From: Beaufortia kweichowensis
Taxonomy: Eukaryota; Chordata; Actinopteri; Cypriniformes; Gastromyzontidae
Assembly (NCBI GenBank): GCA_019155185.1
Contig: CM032808.1
Coordinates: 5,074,716 to 5,138,715, forward strand
Direction of reading: 5' to 3'
Length of the DNA stretch: 64,000 nucleotides
Shown: one piece after another, positions 35,684 to 46,464 of the stretch
Layout of the letters: every line of letters starts with the position of its first letter
Numbering within the stretch: position 1 is the first letter of the stretch
Translations under genes and position numbers: made by a program
The notes under the pieces: generated by a model
What the model saw: only the letters and a program-made list of their open reading frames with translations
The model's database searches: none
What the model was told of the DNA's origin: nothing

Positions 35684-35884
35684 GTGGACACCATCAAAGG
35701 TATAAAAAGTAATTTAGTAGAATTCATTGTTTGGTTTGGCAAAAACATGCTTTTAAAACATTTACTTAAAGCAAATTTACTTAAGGCAAACACACTCTGT
35801 CAGTTTAAATCCAGAATAAAGACCTATCTCTTTAACATAGCATATACATTGTCCAACAGTTTTTACAATACAAATCCCCTAAGG
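35684..35884 (+). pseudogene. L2 ORF2 end, fragment
   Basis: The plus strand encodes CQFKSRIKTYLFNIAY, the motif found near the end of L2 ORF2 before the 3' UTR. It is cut at 35884 by a hAT-type MITE, and its 3' UTR continues from 36322 to about 37160. No catalytic domain is present. Confidence 0.55.
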
Positions 35885-36321
35885 CAGGGGTCTTCAAACT
35901 TTTTTTAAGCCGAACCTCCATGAGATTTTAAGTAAATATTTCAATAATTTAATAGTACATTTGCAAAAACATTTTCACCAGTTTTTATTTTACGTAGTTA
36001 TTGTTATTATTACCCGTTATTGGACCTTCATCTGGTAATTTATTTTTAATTGGTACATAAAACACATATGTCAATTTTGCACGAGTTCTCAGCTTTCTGA
36101 TATATTGTTGCATTGTGTAATGGTCATATGTCATGCAGATTAAACAAACAAAATATATTATTTTGTTGGTAAATGTTTAAATCTTTAAATTTTAATACAG
36201 TTATTTGTTTACATTAGTTGATTTCATTGTAGTGAATTGTTTTTTTAACTCAACTCAGGAACCCCTTGCAATTCCCCCATGAACCATCAGGGGTTCGCAA
36301 ACTCCAGTTTGGGAAACCCTG
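35885..36321. mobile_element. hAT-type MITE
   Basis: 437 bp. It starts CAGGGGTCTTCAAACT and ends with the inverse of CAGGGTTTCCCAAACTGG. The 8 bases outside are 'ccctaagg' and 'gcctaagg', a 7 of 8 match, as expected for the 8-bp hAT target duplication. A second inner copy of the motif, 'caggggttcgcaaactccag', lies at 36290. The interior is AT-rich and non-coding. Confidence 0.8.
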
Positions 36322-37160
36322 GCCTAAGGGATTTTTAGGCTGCACTAACAAGTGCAGGTTTCAACCGAAACCAGGAACACTTCCCATCATAGGCACGGGA
36401 ATTAGTTTTACGCAGGAGGGGCTGTAATTTTTTTTGACAGCAATCGGTGCATATGCAGTAGGACAATCTGGCGGGAAGGATGAAATGTCAGGACACCTGT
36501 TAGAACCAAGCTCACATAAAGTCATGAATGCTCTATAACGCTAATCTATTCAAAGATTAGCGTTCAGAGAATCTCTCCATCAGCCTGCAGGTAGCAGCTC
36601 AAGAACAGGGAAGTCTGTTTGTTTTTCCTTTCCTTTGTATTTGTATTAGTTAAACAAACGTGCATTACTGACCTGACGCGAAAGATTCTTTCTCCAGCTA
36701 TAGCTCAAGAATTGCAAATAAGCAACAGCCTGTGCTGCACCCTGCGGCCCTACTTCCCGTGTACTTGTTGCATCAGGGTATGGAATGGTATTCTGGTCTC
36801 AGCTTGTCTGTTCTCATTATAGCGAGGTGGCCATAGTGAACAGGATGTAGCCTGTACCCAGATGGTGGATCTAAAAGGGAGAGGTGTGACCCGACATGTC
36901 TTCACTACAAATCTGCAACTAGCTATTAGAATATTAGATAGTTTTTTATTTTACGTTATTTATTTTGTTTTTAGTTAGCTAGTTATGCAAGCACTGTCAG
37001 CTTGTGGAGACACAGCAGTATTGCCAGAGGATAACTGGCTCCCCTGGTTGGGTTCTCCAGAGGATTTTTTTTTTTTAGGTTTTTGGGTTCCTCAATACTG
37101 TTTGCTCACCGGAGGACTGCTGACATCAGCTTTAAAGTTTAGAGTTTTGTACTATTATTA
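36322..37160 (+). mobile_element. L2-type LINE 3' UTR
   Basis: It resumes after the MITE with 'gatttttaggctgcactaac' and contains 'tggatctaaaagggagaggt' and 'aactggctcccctggttggg' with 'ttctccagaggatttttt'. The latter parallels the 'gaacccaggctcacttggag' region of the 51.4 kb LINE in inverse. A 9-bp stem ('cgctaatct'/'agattagcg') is at 36539-36562. Confidence 0.5.
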
Positions 37161-37162
37161 GT

Positions 37163-38080
37163 ATTAAAGGTGACCTATTATGCAAAACTAATTTTTATAA
37201 GGTGTTTGAATACAATTGTGTGGCCGCAGTGTTTGAAAACAACCAGCCTATAATGATGAAAAAAAGAGGGGGGCAATATCAACACTTTGTGCGCAAACTT
37301 CAGTGCAAGACAAAGCAAGTATCATACGTCATATTTTGTTTTCCAAACTGCCTTTCTGAAAGAGCTTGTTTGCACTCTGTAAGGCTAATGTTGCTAAAGC
37401 AACCATTGTCTCTAATTTAATTGTCTCTAAACCAGTTTTCACTAATGCTTAAAATTGCACATGAAAGCCCTTTGATGTAGACCATACAAATTTGTCATGC
37501 TCATAATCACAAGTCTCAGTTTATAAAGTTTGTGATAGCATGCACAGGCACTATGAGACCAGTTATGTCTTATTTTTATCGCACCATGCTCCTCGTCTAG
37601 ATTCCTAGACAATTTTGCTGGCAAAAAGTATTGAACCCAAGATGCGAAACTCAGCGTGGCCGCTATTTTGAAGTAAAAATGCAAACTGGAAAACTGCAAT
37701 CCATCACATATGCCAATGATCATATACATTGACAAGAAGTGAAAGGTAAATAGAACGTTCCATTGCAACCAAAGTTCACCAATTTTGGGTGCATTTATGT
37801 GATGGATTGATGTTAATATTTTCACCCCAAAATGGTGTCCGCGCTGTTACAAGCATCACAGTTTCGCTTCTTGGGTTCTATAGTCTTTGTTGCCGGTATG
37901 CGTGAAGCTCTGCACACTTTTGAGGAGGAAGCCTGCAGCACCAGCTCATTTGCATTTTATGGGGTACACACAGAAACAGTGTGTTTTGGCTCATGCACTA
38001 AAAGTAGCGATTTTAACAAACTATAAAAAGTTATCTTTTTGATACTGATTTCAAAAACAATTGAAATCAGTATCATACTT
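37163..38080. repeat. Non-autonomous DNA transposon family common in cyprinids
   Basis: The left end 'attaaaggtgacctattatg' is the usual start of a cyprinid repeat family. The inner 'gctcatttgcattttatggg' and 'gcgattttaacaaactataa' at 37946-38025 are also part of it. About 450 bp at 37440-37900 does not belong and may be an insertion. A perfect 13-bp hairpin ('gatactgatttca' and its inverse) is at 38041-38074. The right end is not recognisable. Confidence 0.5.
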
Positions 38081-38208
38081 AGTATCATTTCATTTTCCTT
38101 CTCCAAACAACTCACCAAATGCAAAATTGCACACATATCCCTGTCCCTATATATGCCTACACTTCCCTTATGAAAATTAACCATGATTTATAGTAAAAGT
38201 ATGGTAAC

Positions 38209-38602
38209 TGTTATGGGTTCAGGAAGAGTCAGAGACAGATAGTTGAATTTCACACAAGCAGGTTTACTGAAAGAGCTTTTCCATAGGACAGCGCATGCAA
38301 ACAGAGTCCAAACAGAAACAAATCCCAGCAACTGAAAATCCAAAAGGTAACTTAGGTATAAATACAAAAGAGAATACAAATCCACACAGACTCCAGCAGC
38401 TGACCGTCAGCGATGCCGGTAACAAATCCTGACAGGGGACTCACTGAGCGAAGACAGACAGAGATAATCCAACAATAACATACTGATGGCGGGTGCGGTG
38501 CAATGGATGATGGGAATTGAAGTTCAATAGTCCGGTGAAAGTGAACGGGTGACAGGAACAGAAGAACCCAATGCTGAGGACGAAGTACTGATATCCGTGA
38601 CA
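38209..38602 (-). repeat. 3' LTR of chromovirus 2, with internal deletion
   Basis: 394 bp against 614 bp for the other LTR. Borders on the plus strand are 'tgttatgggttcagg' and 'atatccgtgaca'. A block of about 230 bp present in the other LTR is missing between 'gataatccaaca' and 'ataacatactg', with 'aaca' shared at the breakpoints. The missing block holds the TATA box and the self-priming tract. It also has about 10 extra bases near 38271 ('aaagagctttt'). Confidence 0.9.
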
Positions 38603-38609
38603 GTACCCC

Positions 38610-39600
38610 CCCACGGTCCGCTCCTGCGGACCGAACCGGGCGACGACATGGGCGTCCTCGTAGCCTGGGTGCAGGCTGATCAGGGTGGAGACGGTGAAAT
38701 TCCTCCAGGAGAGATGGATCAAGGATATCCGATCGAGGAGTCCTGCATCTCTCCTCAGGACCGTATCCCTCCAAGTCCATGAGGTACTGGAGACGCCCGG
38801 CCAGCCGACGAGACTGCATAATCTTACGGACCCGGTAGATATCGCCATCCGCATCCACAGGCGGTGGAGGAGGAGGCGGAGGGGTGGATGGTGGTGAGCC
38901 ATCCGCAGCGGATTCTGTGGGGGAAGACAAGACAGGGTTAACAAAAGGTTTTAACAGTGAGACATGAAAGGAAGGTGCCAGGCAGTATGATGAAGGAAGT
39001 TGCAGCCGGTAAGTCACTGCATTGATTTGTTTTTGAATGGGAAAGGGACCGATGAATTTGGGACTGAGCTTTTTCGACGGCAGGCGCAGACGAATATCCC
39101 TGGTGGATAGCCAAACCAGCTGGCCAGGTTGGAATGTGGGAGTTGGGGCTCTGCGCTGGTCGGCTTGTGATTTCTGTTTGCGCACTGCCCTTGAAGATGA
39201 ATATGGGCGGTGTTCCAGACCCTCTCACTGGTCCGGAACCAGTGGCCAACAGCCGGCACCGAGGATGGTTCTCCATTCCATGGGAACAGTGGCGGCTGGT
39301 ACCCTAAGATGCACTGGAATGGAGTGAGTTTTGTGGAATCTTGACGGAGGGAGTTTTGGGCGTATTCTGCCCATGGAAGGAACCGGTGCCAACTGCTCTG
39401 ATGGTGACTGCAGTAAGATAGCAGGTATCTCCCGATTTCCTGAATCTTTCTCTCAGTCTGGCCGTTGGCTTGGGGGTGGTTTCCGGAGGTGAGGCTTACC
39501 GTGACCCCCAGGAGCTTGAAGAACTCTTTCCAGACATGCGAGATGAACTGGGGGCCACGGTCTGAGACGATGTCCTCCGGAATACCATAATGACGGGGAC
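38610..39600 (-). pseudogene. Integrase core and chromodomain of chromovirus 2
   Basis: The minus strand from 39600 begins inside the core at HYGIPEDIVS-like sequence. The second Asp (SDxGPQF block, about 39550) and the Glu (NGQTERKIQE, about 39450) can be read; the first Asp lies in the deleted part. The C-terminal domain has LVWLSTRDI and IGPFPIQ, a linker with a run of eight Pro near 38885, then EGYGPEERCR and SDILDPSLLEEFHRLHP of a chromodomain in which the usual Trp residues are changed. The open frame then runs through the polypurine tract into the LTR. Confidence 0.85.
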
Positions 39601-39925
39601 AGCTTCTTCAAGAAGTAGGCGCATGGGTGGAGGCGTGGCGGATTCCCCTGCTGCTGTGACAGCACAGCACCAACCCCGGAAGTGGAGGCGTCAACTTCCA
39701 CAACAAATGGGAGATCAGGGGACGGGTGTCGGAGGACAGGCGCTGTACTGAAAGCGTTCTTGAGGTGATCAAAGGCTGCAGCGGCTTCAGGAGTCCACTT
39801 GAGACAGGTGGGATGACTCCGGAGAAGAGCAGTGAGAGGGGCACATATCGAACTGTACTGACTGATGAAGCGGTGATAAAAATTAGCAAATCCTAGAAAC
39901 CTCTGCAGACTTTTGATGGTGGTGG
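39601..39925 (-). pseudogene. RNase H fragment of chromovirus 2
   Basis: After a frame change at about 39925, the minus strand reads the RT connection and start of RNase H (LPFVVEVDASTSGVGAVLSQ, HPCAYF). At 39601 the sequence jumps to the middle of integrase, so about 780 bp present in chromovirus 1 (17010-17790) is missing. Confidence 0.8.
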
Positions 39926-39926
39926 G

Positions 39927-41279
39927 CTACGGCCATGATCTGACGGCGTCCACCTTGTCCTTCTCCATCTTCACCCCTGAGGAGTTAATGATGTACCCCA
40001 AAAACTGGACCTCGGATAGATGGAACTCACACTTCTCTAACTTAAGATACAGTTGATGTTCACGCAGGCGTTGGAGGACGAGCTTGACGTGATGCTGGTG
40101 CTCGGCGGGGCTCCTGGAATAGATTAAAATGTCATCAATATAGATTATAACAAACCAATCTAACATGTCTCTGAATATTTCGTTCATCAGGTTCTGGAAG
40201 ACAGCTGGAGCATTGACCAGCCCGAAGGGCATAACCCGGTATTCGAAGTGCCCCACCGGAGTAATAAACGCCATTTTCCACTCGTCCCCCTCTCTGATGA
40301 GGACGAGATTATAGGTGCTCCGGAGGTCCAGCTTCGTGAAGAGGGATGCTCCTCGGAGTTGCTCGATGGCTGCGGGGATTAATGGCAAGGGATATTTAAA
40401 TTTAACAGTTACTTGATTTAGAGCACGATAATCAATACAAGGACGCAGCCCACCGTCCTTCTTACCAACAAAGAAAAAGCTAGATGCCGCAGGGGAAGTT
40501 GAAGGTCGAATGAAACCTTGCTTGAGGGCTTCCTCGATGTACTCACCCATGGCCTGTTGTTCCGGGATCGAGAGTGAATAAATACGTCCCTTGGGCAAAG
40601 AAGACCCAGGCAGCAGCTCTATTGCACAGTCCCATGGCCGATGCGGGGGGAGTTGTGAGGCAAGTTGCTTACTGAAAACGTCCTGGAACGCCCGATATTC
40701 TGATGGAATCTGGTGCTTCATCGATCCTCCTGGACCGGGCACTGATGCAACGGGATGAGAGAGTTCAGCAGACTGAATGTAAGAACTGACCGGCTTCTTC
40801 GTATTACGACTCTGCGGGCTCTGCAAAACATCACCCCAGTGGAGGATCTGTCCAGATTCCCAACAGACTTCGGGCCGGTGTAACTTGAGCCATGGGCGTC
40901 CCAGGACGAGGTCGACGGTGATACCCTCCAGCACCCATAATGATAACTTCCGGTTCTTGTCCCAGTGCAACGTGATCAGAGGAGAGAAGGCGTATACGTA
41001 TCCCCGACCTAACGGCTTTCCCAGGATGTTATGGATGGTGAGAGGGTCTTTTATCCGATGACATGACCGATGCAGTTGCTTGAGCAATCGCTGGGACATA
41101 AAATTTCCTGCAGCACCAGAATCGATTAGAGCTTTTACTGGGACAGAGAGATGAGGAGAAGAGACAATTAGTGGAGTCAAAGACAGAGAAGCATTTGAAA
41201 TAGGAGGCTGAATCACACTCACCGTTGGTCGGGGAGGGCGCACCGGCACTGGGGCAGGCGATGACCAGCCGTTCCTCAA
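39927..41279 (-). CDS. pol: Protease and reverse transcriptase of chromovirus 2
   Basis: A 450-codon uninterrupted frame. The protease motif ALIDSGAAGNFMS is at about 41100-41135, followed by WVLEGITVDLVLGRPWLK. Reverse transcriptase has LPKGRIYSLSIPEQ, SFFFVGKKDGGLRPCIDY, TKLDLRSTYNLVLI, MPFGLVNAPAVFQ and the active site IYIDDILIYS near 40140. All catalytic residues of both domains are present, which makes it the best-preserved enzyme in the window, but it is cut off from a full gag and integrase. It is offset by one base from the gag frame. Confidence 0.92.
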   Translation of the reverse strand: MRNGWSSPAPVPVRPPRPTVSVIQPPISNASLSLTPLIVSSPHLSVPVKALIDSGAAGNFMSQRLLKQLHRSCHRIKDPLTIHNILGKPLGRGYVYAFSPLITLHWDKNRKLSLWVLEGITVDLVLGRPWLKLHRPEVCWESGQILHWGDVLQSPQSRNTKKPVSSYIQSAELSHPVASVPGPGGSMKHQIPSEYRAFQDVFSKQLASQLPPHRPWDCAIELLPGSSLPKGRIYSLSIPEQQAMGEYIEEALKQGFIRPSTSPAASSFFFVGKKDGGLRPCIDYRALNQVTVKFKYPLPLIPAAIEQLRGASLFTKLDLRSTYNLVLIREGDEWKMAFITPVGHFEYRVMPFGLVNAPAVFQNLMNEIFRDMLDWFVIIYIDDILIYSRSPAEHQHHVKLVLQRLREHQLYLKLEKCEFHLSEVQFLGYIINSSGVKMEKDKVDAVRSWP

Positions 41280-41875
41280 TACAGACAGAGTTGATTGGTG
41301 ATTCGACGTTGTCTCTCCTCTCGGGAAATGTGGAATTGATCGACTTGCATTGGTTCGGGTGCTGGAGGGTTTAACGGAGGCGCTGATGACTGGGCTGGGC
41401 GCAGCGGAGATGCGGTGCGAGGAAATGCGGGGATACAGACATCTGCAGCGGAGCGCTGACAGGCAGTGATACGCTGAGAGATCTTAATAGATCGTTGAAT
41501 GAAATTTTCCAGGTCAGCTGTGTCTTCGTAGATGACCATCTTCCGTTTAACTTCCAGAGAAAGCCCTTGTCTGTATGCGGCTAGCGGGTTTATTCCAGCC
41601 GCTTCCGGCTGCCAGAGTCCGAAACCGCACAGCGTACTCCGCTACCGAGGATTTTCCTTGCTGGATACGGCATAACTGATCAGCTACAGAGAGAGAAGAG
41701 GCAGAATGGTCAAATACCTCCTTTATTCGGGACATGAAATCTTCACAGGTAAGCGACTCGTGCTCTCCGGCATTCCAAACGCCCAGCGCCCATCGTAACG
41801 CCGCTCCTGTCATCAGACTAATCATGAATCCAATCTTAATCGATTCTGAAGGGTAAAGATGTGTTTGCATTTGGA
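41276..41875 (-). pseudogene. gag: gag of chromovirus 2, C-terminal part
   Basis: Downstream of the nested LINE, gag resumes at QTHLYPS and continues through SLMTGAALRWALG and SSLSVADQLCRIQQG. A frame change near 41580 leads to MVIYEDTADLENFIQRS. The CCHC zinc knuckle is broken: the second Cys codon is TGA (41276-41278), leaving CLY then GTAGHRLPQC past the stop. Confidence 0.85.
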
Positions 41876-41882
41876 ACATCAA

Positions 41883-42348
41883 TTTCAATTTTCAATTTCA
41901 ATTTTTTTTTTTATTTGTATAGCGCTTTTCACAAAGGACATTGTATCAAAGCAGCTTTACATGTAATGACATAGCAGTCAGTGGTCAGGGATTCAAAAAA
42001 ACTCTTTAGGAGAGAAAAAAACCCCTGACATGACGTGTTATAGGTGCAATCCGTAGCATGTGCAATCCGGAATAGGGGACACAAATTGCCATTGATCGCA
42101 TCCATAACTCACTATGCAGTTTACAGGATACAGATACAGACATTATAAGATACAGAACTTCACTATAAGAGAGTTAATAAAAAATGTTATATGTTAAGTG
42201 TAATGTGGTTAATTTGATTTTAATGTAGCAGGTGCCGGAGGTTGTCCTGGGTAGTCGTCATGAAGCAGCACCAGGGTGGGCATCAGGTGGGGCAGTGTTG
42301 CGCCAGCTGGAACTCATTCCTCAGGATACCTCGGAGAAAGGGATAGGG

Positions 42349-42392
<44 letters not shown>

Positions 42393-42574
42393 AGAGGAGG
42401 AGGGAGAGAAGGACAAAACAGAATTAGCGTAGCAGCCATTCCTATGTTGATTGTAAGCAGTTTTATGTGATATCACATGCAGTATGTATTATGTGTGTGT
42501 GCCCGGTTCCAGTTGAAGTTAACTATTGCGGCCTTAGAGAGTTGGGTCAAAGATTATGTGAATACATTAAAGAC
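41883..42574 (-). repeat. 3' UTR of L2 copy B with GA microsatellite
   Basis: Contains 'tatttgtatagcgctttt', 'gcagctttacatgtaatgac' and a (GA)n tract at 42352-42384. Copy A has the same order with its (GA)n at 20539-20569 in the same position. The tail is a run of 'aatttc' units instead of poly(A), as usual for L2. Confidence 0.8.
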
Positions 42575-43860
42575 TTATCTGTTTACACTTGCAGTTTTAA
42601 ACTGTTCGACTGTGTCTGAGTCCCGGACTTTACTGGGAAGGTTATTCCATAGTTTAGGAGCTAAGTAGGAGAAAGATCTGCCACCTTTAGATTTCTTTGA
42701 TATTCTTGGAACTAATAAGAGCCCGTTGTTTTGTGAACGTAATGTCCGTGATGGGTTGTATGCTGATAATAGTTCACGGAGGTATAGAGGTGCTAAGCCA
42801 TTTAGTGCTTTGTATGTCATTAACAGAATTTTAAAATCGATGCGATATTTTACAGGTAGCCAGTGCAGTGTTGCTAGGAGTGGACTAATGTGGTCATACT
42901 TTTTTGATCTAGTGAGGACTCTAGAAGCTGCATTTTGAACCAGCTGAAGCTTATTTATTTGCTTTGCATGACATCCCCCAGTAATGAATTACAGTAGTCG
43001 ATTCTGGAGGTCATAAAGGCGGATTAGTTTCTCTATATCCGAGAAAGACAGCATATGGCGATCTTTGAAATATTTCTAAGGTGAAAAATGCAGTTCGGCA
43101 TGTATTAGAAATGTGACCATCGAAAGACAGATTCTTATCTAGAATCACACCTAGGTTCTTGACTGCAGAAGAAGGGACAATGGTGCAACCTTCTATAGAG
43201 AAGTTGTGGGCTATTGTGTCGTGGTGTTTGGAGCTATTAGGTTCAATAATCAAAATCTCTGTCTTGTTGGAGTTAAGTAGAAGGAAGTTGTTTGCCATCC
43301 ATTTTCTAATATCGTTAATACAGTCTATTAGCTTAGTAAAACGGTGGGGTTTGTTAGGTTCTGAGGAAATATAGAGCTGGGTATCGCCAGCGTAGCAGTG
43401 GAAGTTGATGTCGTGTTTCTTAATAATATCTCCGAGGGGTAGCATATATAGTGCGAAGACAATTGGGCCAAGAACTGATCCCTGTGGTATGCCGTATTTT
43501 ACCTGAGAGTAGTAGGATTTTCATCGTTGGCATACACAAATTGGTAACGATCAGTTAAATAAGATTTAAACCAGGCTAAGGCTTGACCATTAATGCCAAC
43601 ATGGTTTTCAGTCTATCGAGTAGGATTGTATGATCTATTGTATCAAACGCTGCACTGAGGTCGAGTAATATAAGAATAGATGTCTCGCTGCGATCTGATG
43701 CTAAAAGGAGGTCATTTGTCACTCGGAGCATAGCTGTTTCTGTACTGTGATGAGGCCTGAATCCTGATTGAAATTTTTCATAAATGCTATTTTCGGCTAG
43801 GAATGTCTGTAGTTGTTTGGACACAACCTTTTCTAGTATTTTCGATAAGAAAGGAGATTC
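42575..43860 (-). pseudogene. L2 copy B reverse transcriptase and ORF2 C-terminus
   Basis: At 43576-43824 the frame reads SGFRPHHSTETAMLRVTND and ILLDLSAAFDTIDHTILL, the RT fingers and first catalytic Asp region. After a frame change, 43011-43445 reads MLPLGDIIKK and the active site CYAGDTQLY. The canonical motif is YADD: the middle Asp is Gly here (codon at 43386-43388), while copy A has Asp. The end at 42575-42820 has YKALNGLAPLYLRELL and SYLAPKLWNNLP. Several frame breaks also occur, so it is inactive. Confidence 0.88.
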
Positions 43861-44599
43861 GAGATTGGTCTGAAGTTGGATAGGTCTCCTTGGTCAAGAT
43901 TAGGTTTTTAATGAGAGGCTTAATAACTGCCATTTTAAAGGCCGCTGGGACGTAGCCTAGTTCTAAGGATGAGTTAATAATGTTGAGTACAGGTTCCGAG
44001 ACTGCAGAAAAACTTCTTTTAGTAGTTTTGTTGGGATGGGATCTATTATACAGGATGAAGATTTAGATGAATTTATTATTTTTGTGAGTTCATCCATTTT
44101 AATAGCATTAAATGATTCTAGTTGTACTAATGGCATGAAGCGGACGGTATACTATGCGATATAGAGGTGGCAGGCTGTGTAGATGCAATATTGTCCCTAA
44201 TCTGCTCTCGATTTTATTATCAAAAATTTCATAAAGGTATTACTATTGTGCTGTAGTTTAACATCTTTTCTGTAAATGATTTATTTCCAGTCAGCTTTAT
44301 GACTGTGTTAAAAAAGAAATCGCTGGGTTATTTTGATTTTCTGCGATCAACTTGCTAAAATAGGACGCTTTGGTGGTTTTAGAGCCTGTTTGTACTTGTT
44401 GTTGCTCTCTTTCCATGCATCGCTACTTCATACTTCTAGGTTCGTGAGTCCGCCATCTACGCTCCATTTTTCTGGTTGCTTTTTAGTGCTGCGGTGTGGT
44501 TATTATACCACGGTGCTGGCGCTCTATCTTTATTCTTTTTTAATCTGATGGGTGCATAAGTTCTAAAGTGCCTGAAAAAAGCTTTGTTTAATGTTTCTG

Positions 44600-45400
44600 T
44601 TATACTGTCAAGATCCTCATTTTATTGATTACATTATGGGTTTGATATAGATTCGGAAGTTTGTTAATAAAACTATCTTTAGTGGTAGAAATGATTGATC
44701 GGCTTGATCTAAACCGAGGTGTAGGGCGAGGGGTTTGTCTTAAAGTACAGTGTAAGTTATGAGGTAGTGATCTGAAATAGCATCGCCTCTGAGGTAATAT
44801 TTCTACGTTGTTTATGTTTAGTCCAAATGATAGAATTAGGTCTAAAGTGTGCTTACATTTATGCGTGGGACCTGAAACCTTTTGGCTAACACCAAGCGAG
44901 TCCAGTATATCCATAAAAGCTATAATGTGAGCTGGCCTTTGGATTATCAATGTGTATGTTAAAGTCACCAACGATTAGGGCTTTATCTACATTAACTACT
45001 AATTCTGACAGAAAATCTGCAAATTCTTTAAGGAAGTCTATATGATGACCCGGTGGTCTGTAAATGGTAGCCATTATGAAGGACAAATGTTTGTTGCGAC
45101 CGTTTGGAAGTGACATATTTAGCCCATTATTTCAAAGGAGTTAAATGTCCTAGATTTAAGATTAACGCGAGAATATGTTGCTATAAATTGTGGCAATACC
45201 GCCACCTCTACCTTTAGACGAGGCTCGTGCTTATAGTAAAAGTCTTGTGGAGTAGACTCATTTAGACTAGTAAAATCATCTGTTTTTAGCCATGTTTCCG
45301 TCAGGCACAGCGCATCTAGTTTGTGTTCTGTAATAATTTCATTGACAATATATTCTTTGTTGGAAAGTGACCTGATGTTAAGCAGGCCAAGTTTAGCCAT
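44600..45400 (-). pseudogene. L2 copy B AP-like endonuclease
   Basis: This domain nicks target DNA to start target-primed reverse transcription. On the minus strand, MAKLGLLNIRSLSNK is followed by LDALCLTETWL (catalytic Glu block), then in another frame MATIYRPPG, ALIVGDFNIHIDNP (catalytic Asp-Asn block), and KHTLDLILSFGL with a garbled SDH end. Frame changes at about 45120 and 44930 break it. Motif order and spacing fit the L2/CR1 group. Confidence 0.85.
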
Positions 45401-45523
45401 TTTGTTGCATCTATTTGTAGGTCATTTTCTAGTTTAATATTAATTAGATTTGTATATTTTGGTTTAGAGTATAATAAAGGTTTGTTTGTTCGGGAAACAG
45501 ACACAGTCTCTATATGTTGATAG

Positions 45524-46464
45524 GTGGATTGTAAAAACTCTATATGCTGTAATTTATGTGACTTGAGTGACATGTCGTGGCAGCTTGCAGACGGATGGAT
45601 AGGCCGATTCGTCTGCTTCCTGACCTGGGCCCCGGATAGTCAGATTTTACTCTTAAGACTATTATTCAAATTCCTAGAGAGGACAGCAGCCCCTTCCCGT
45701 GAGGGATGGAGGCCATCTCTTTAACAGGTCAGGTCTCCTCTGGAAATATTTCCAGTTGTCTATATAGCCTATATTATTTTCCGGGCACCACTTAGACATC
45801 CAGCCATGCAGTGACAGTAGTCTACTGTAGGTCTCATCACCCCGGTAAGCGGGTAGGAGACCAGAGCATATTACTCTTTGTCTGACAAAGTTTTTGCAAC
45901 TTCACACACTTCTTTAATATTATATTTTGTGATCTCCGATTGGCGGAGTCTCATATCGTTTGTGCCGACGGTATAACAATCTTAGAGTATTTACGCTTAG
46001 TCTTAGCCAGCACTTTCAATTTAGATCTAATGTCAGACGCTCTGGCTCCCGGTATACACTCGACTATGGTGGCTGGAGTCTCTATTCCCACGTTCCGTAA
46101 AATAGAATCACCAATAACCAGGGCGCTTGACACGGGTGCCTCAGCATGTGTGTGGCTGAGTGGAGAATACCGGTTTGAGATAATAACAGGGCGGAGAGTG
46201 GTGCCGCTTTTCGACTACACGCCGCCTGACTGTCACCCAGCTGCCCTGCCGCCGGGCCTACAGTCGGAACCGGGCCGCTATTACCGCATCGCTATACTAG
46301 ACGATCCGAGAGTGTCAGAGTTATCATTAGCCTTACTATTCTCAACAAGAGTACGGATGCGTGTTTCTAATTCTGTAACCTTCTCCGTTAGCCTTACTAC
46401 ATCTTTACATTTATCACACGTGAAGCCCTTATCGCTAACGGAAGAAGCTAAGCTATACATGTGA
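45524..46464 (-). pseudogene. L2 copy B ORF1 with Cys motif, coiled coil and esterase
   Basis: Minus strand from 46464: a CDKCKD Cys pair, then a short coiled coil (LTEKVTELETRIRTL), then a stop near 46286. At 45951-46133 the frame reads ALVIGDSILRNV, whose GDSI is the nucleophile block of an SGNH/GDSL esterase. At 45700-45717 the minus strand encodes DGLHPS, the usual Asp-x-x-His block closing such esterases. ZfL2-1 of zebrafish has exactly this ORF1 plan (coiled coil plus esterase). Stops at 46286, 45951 and around 45720 show decay. Confidence 0.75.

Noticed and set aside
38352..38600. Extra C-terminal domain of the chromovirus 2 integrase
   Set aside because: The open frame beyond the chromodomain runs through the polypurine tract into the LTR, so it is read-through of non-coding sequence.
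42276..42470. Glu/Arg-repeat protein, and its Ser/Leu-repeat counterpart at 20410-20640
   Set aside because: They are translations of the GA microsatellite in the L2 3' UTR.
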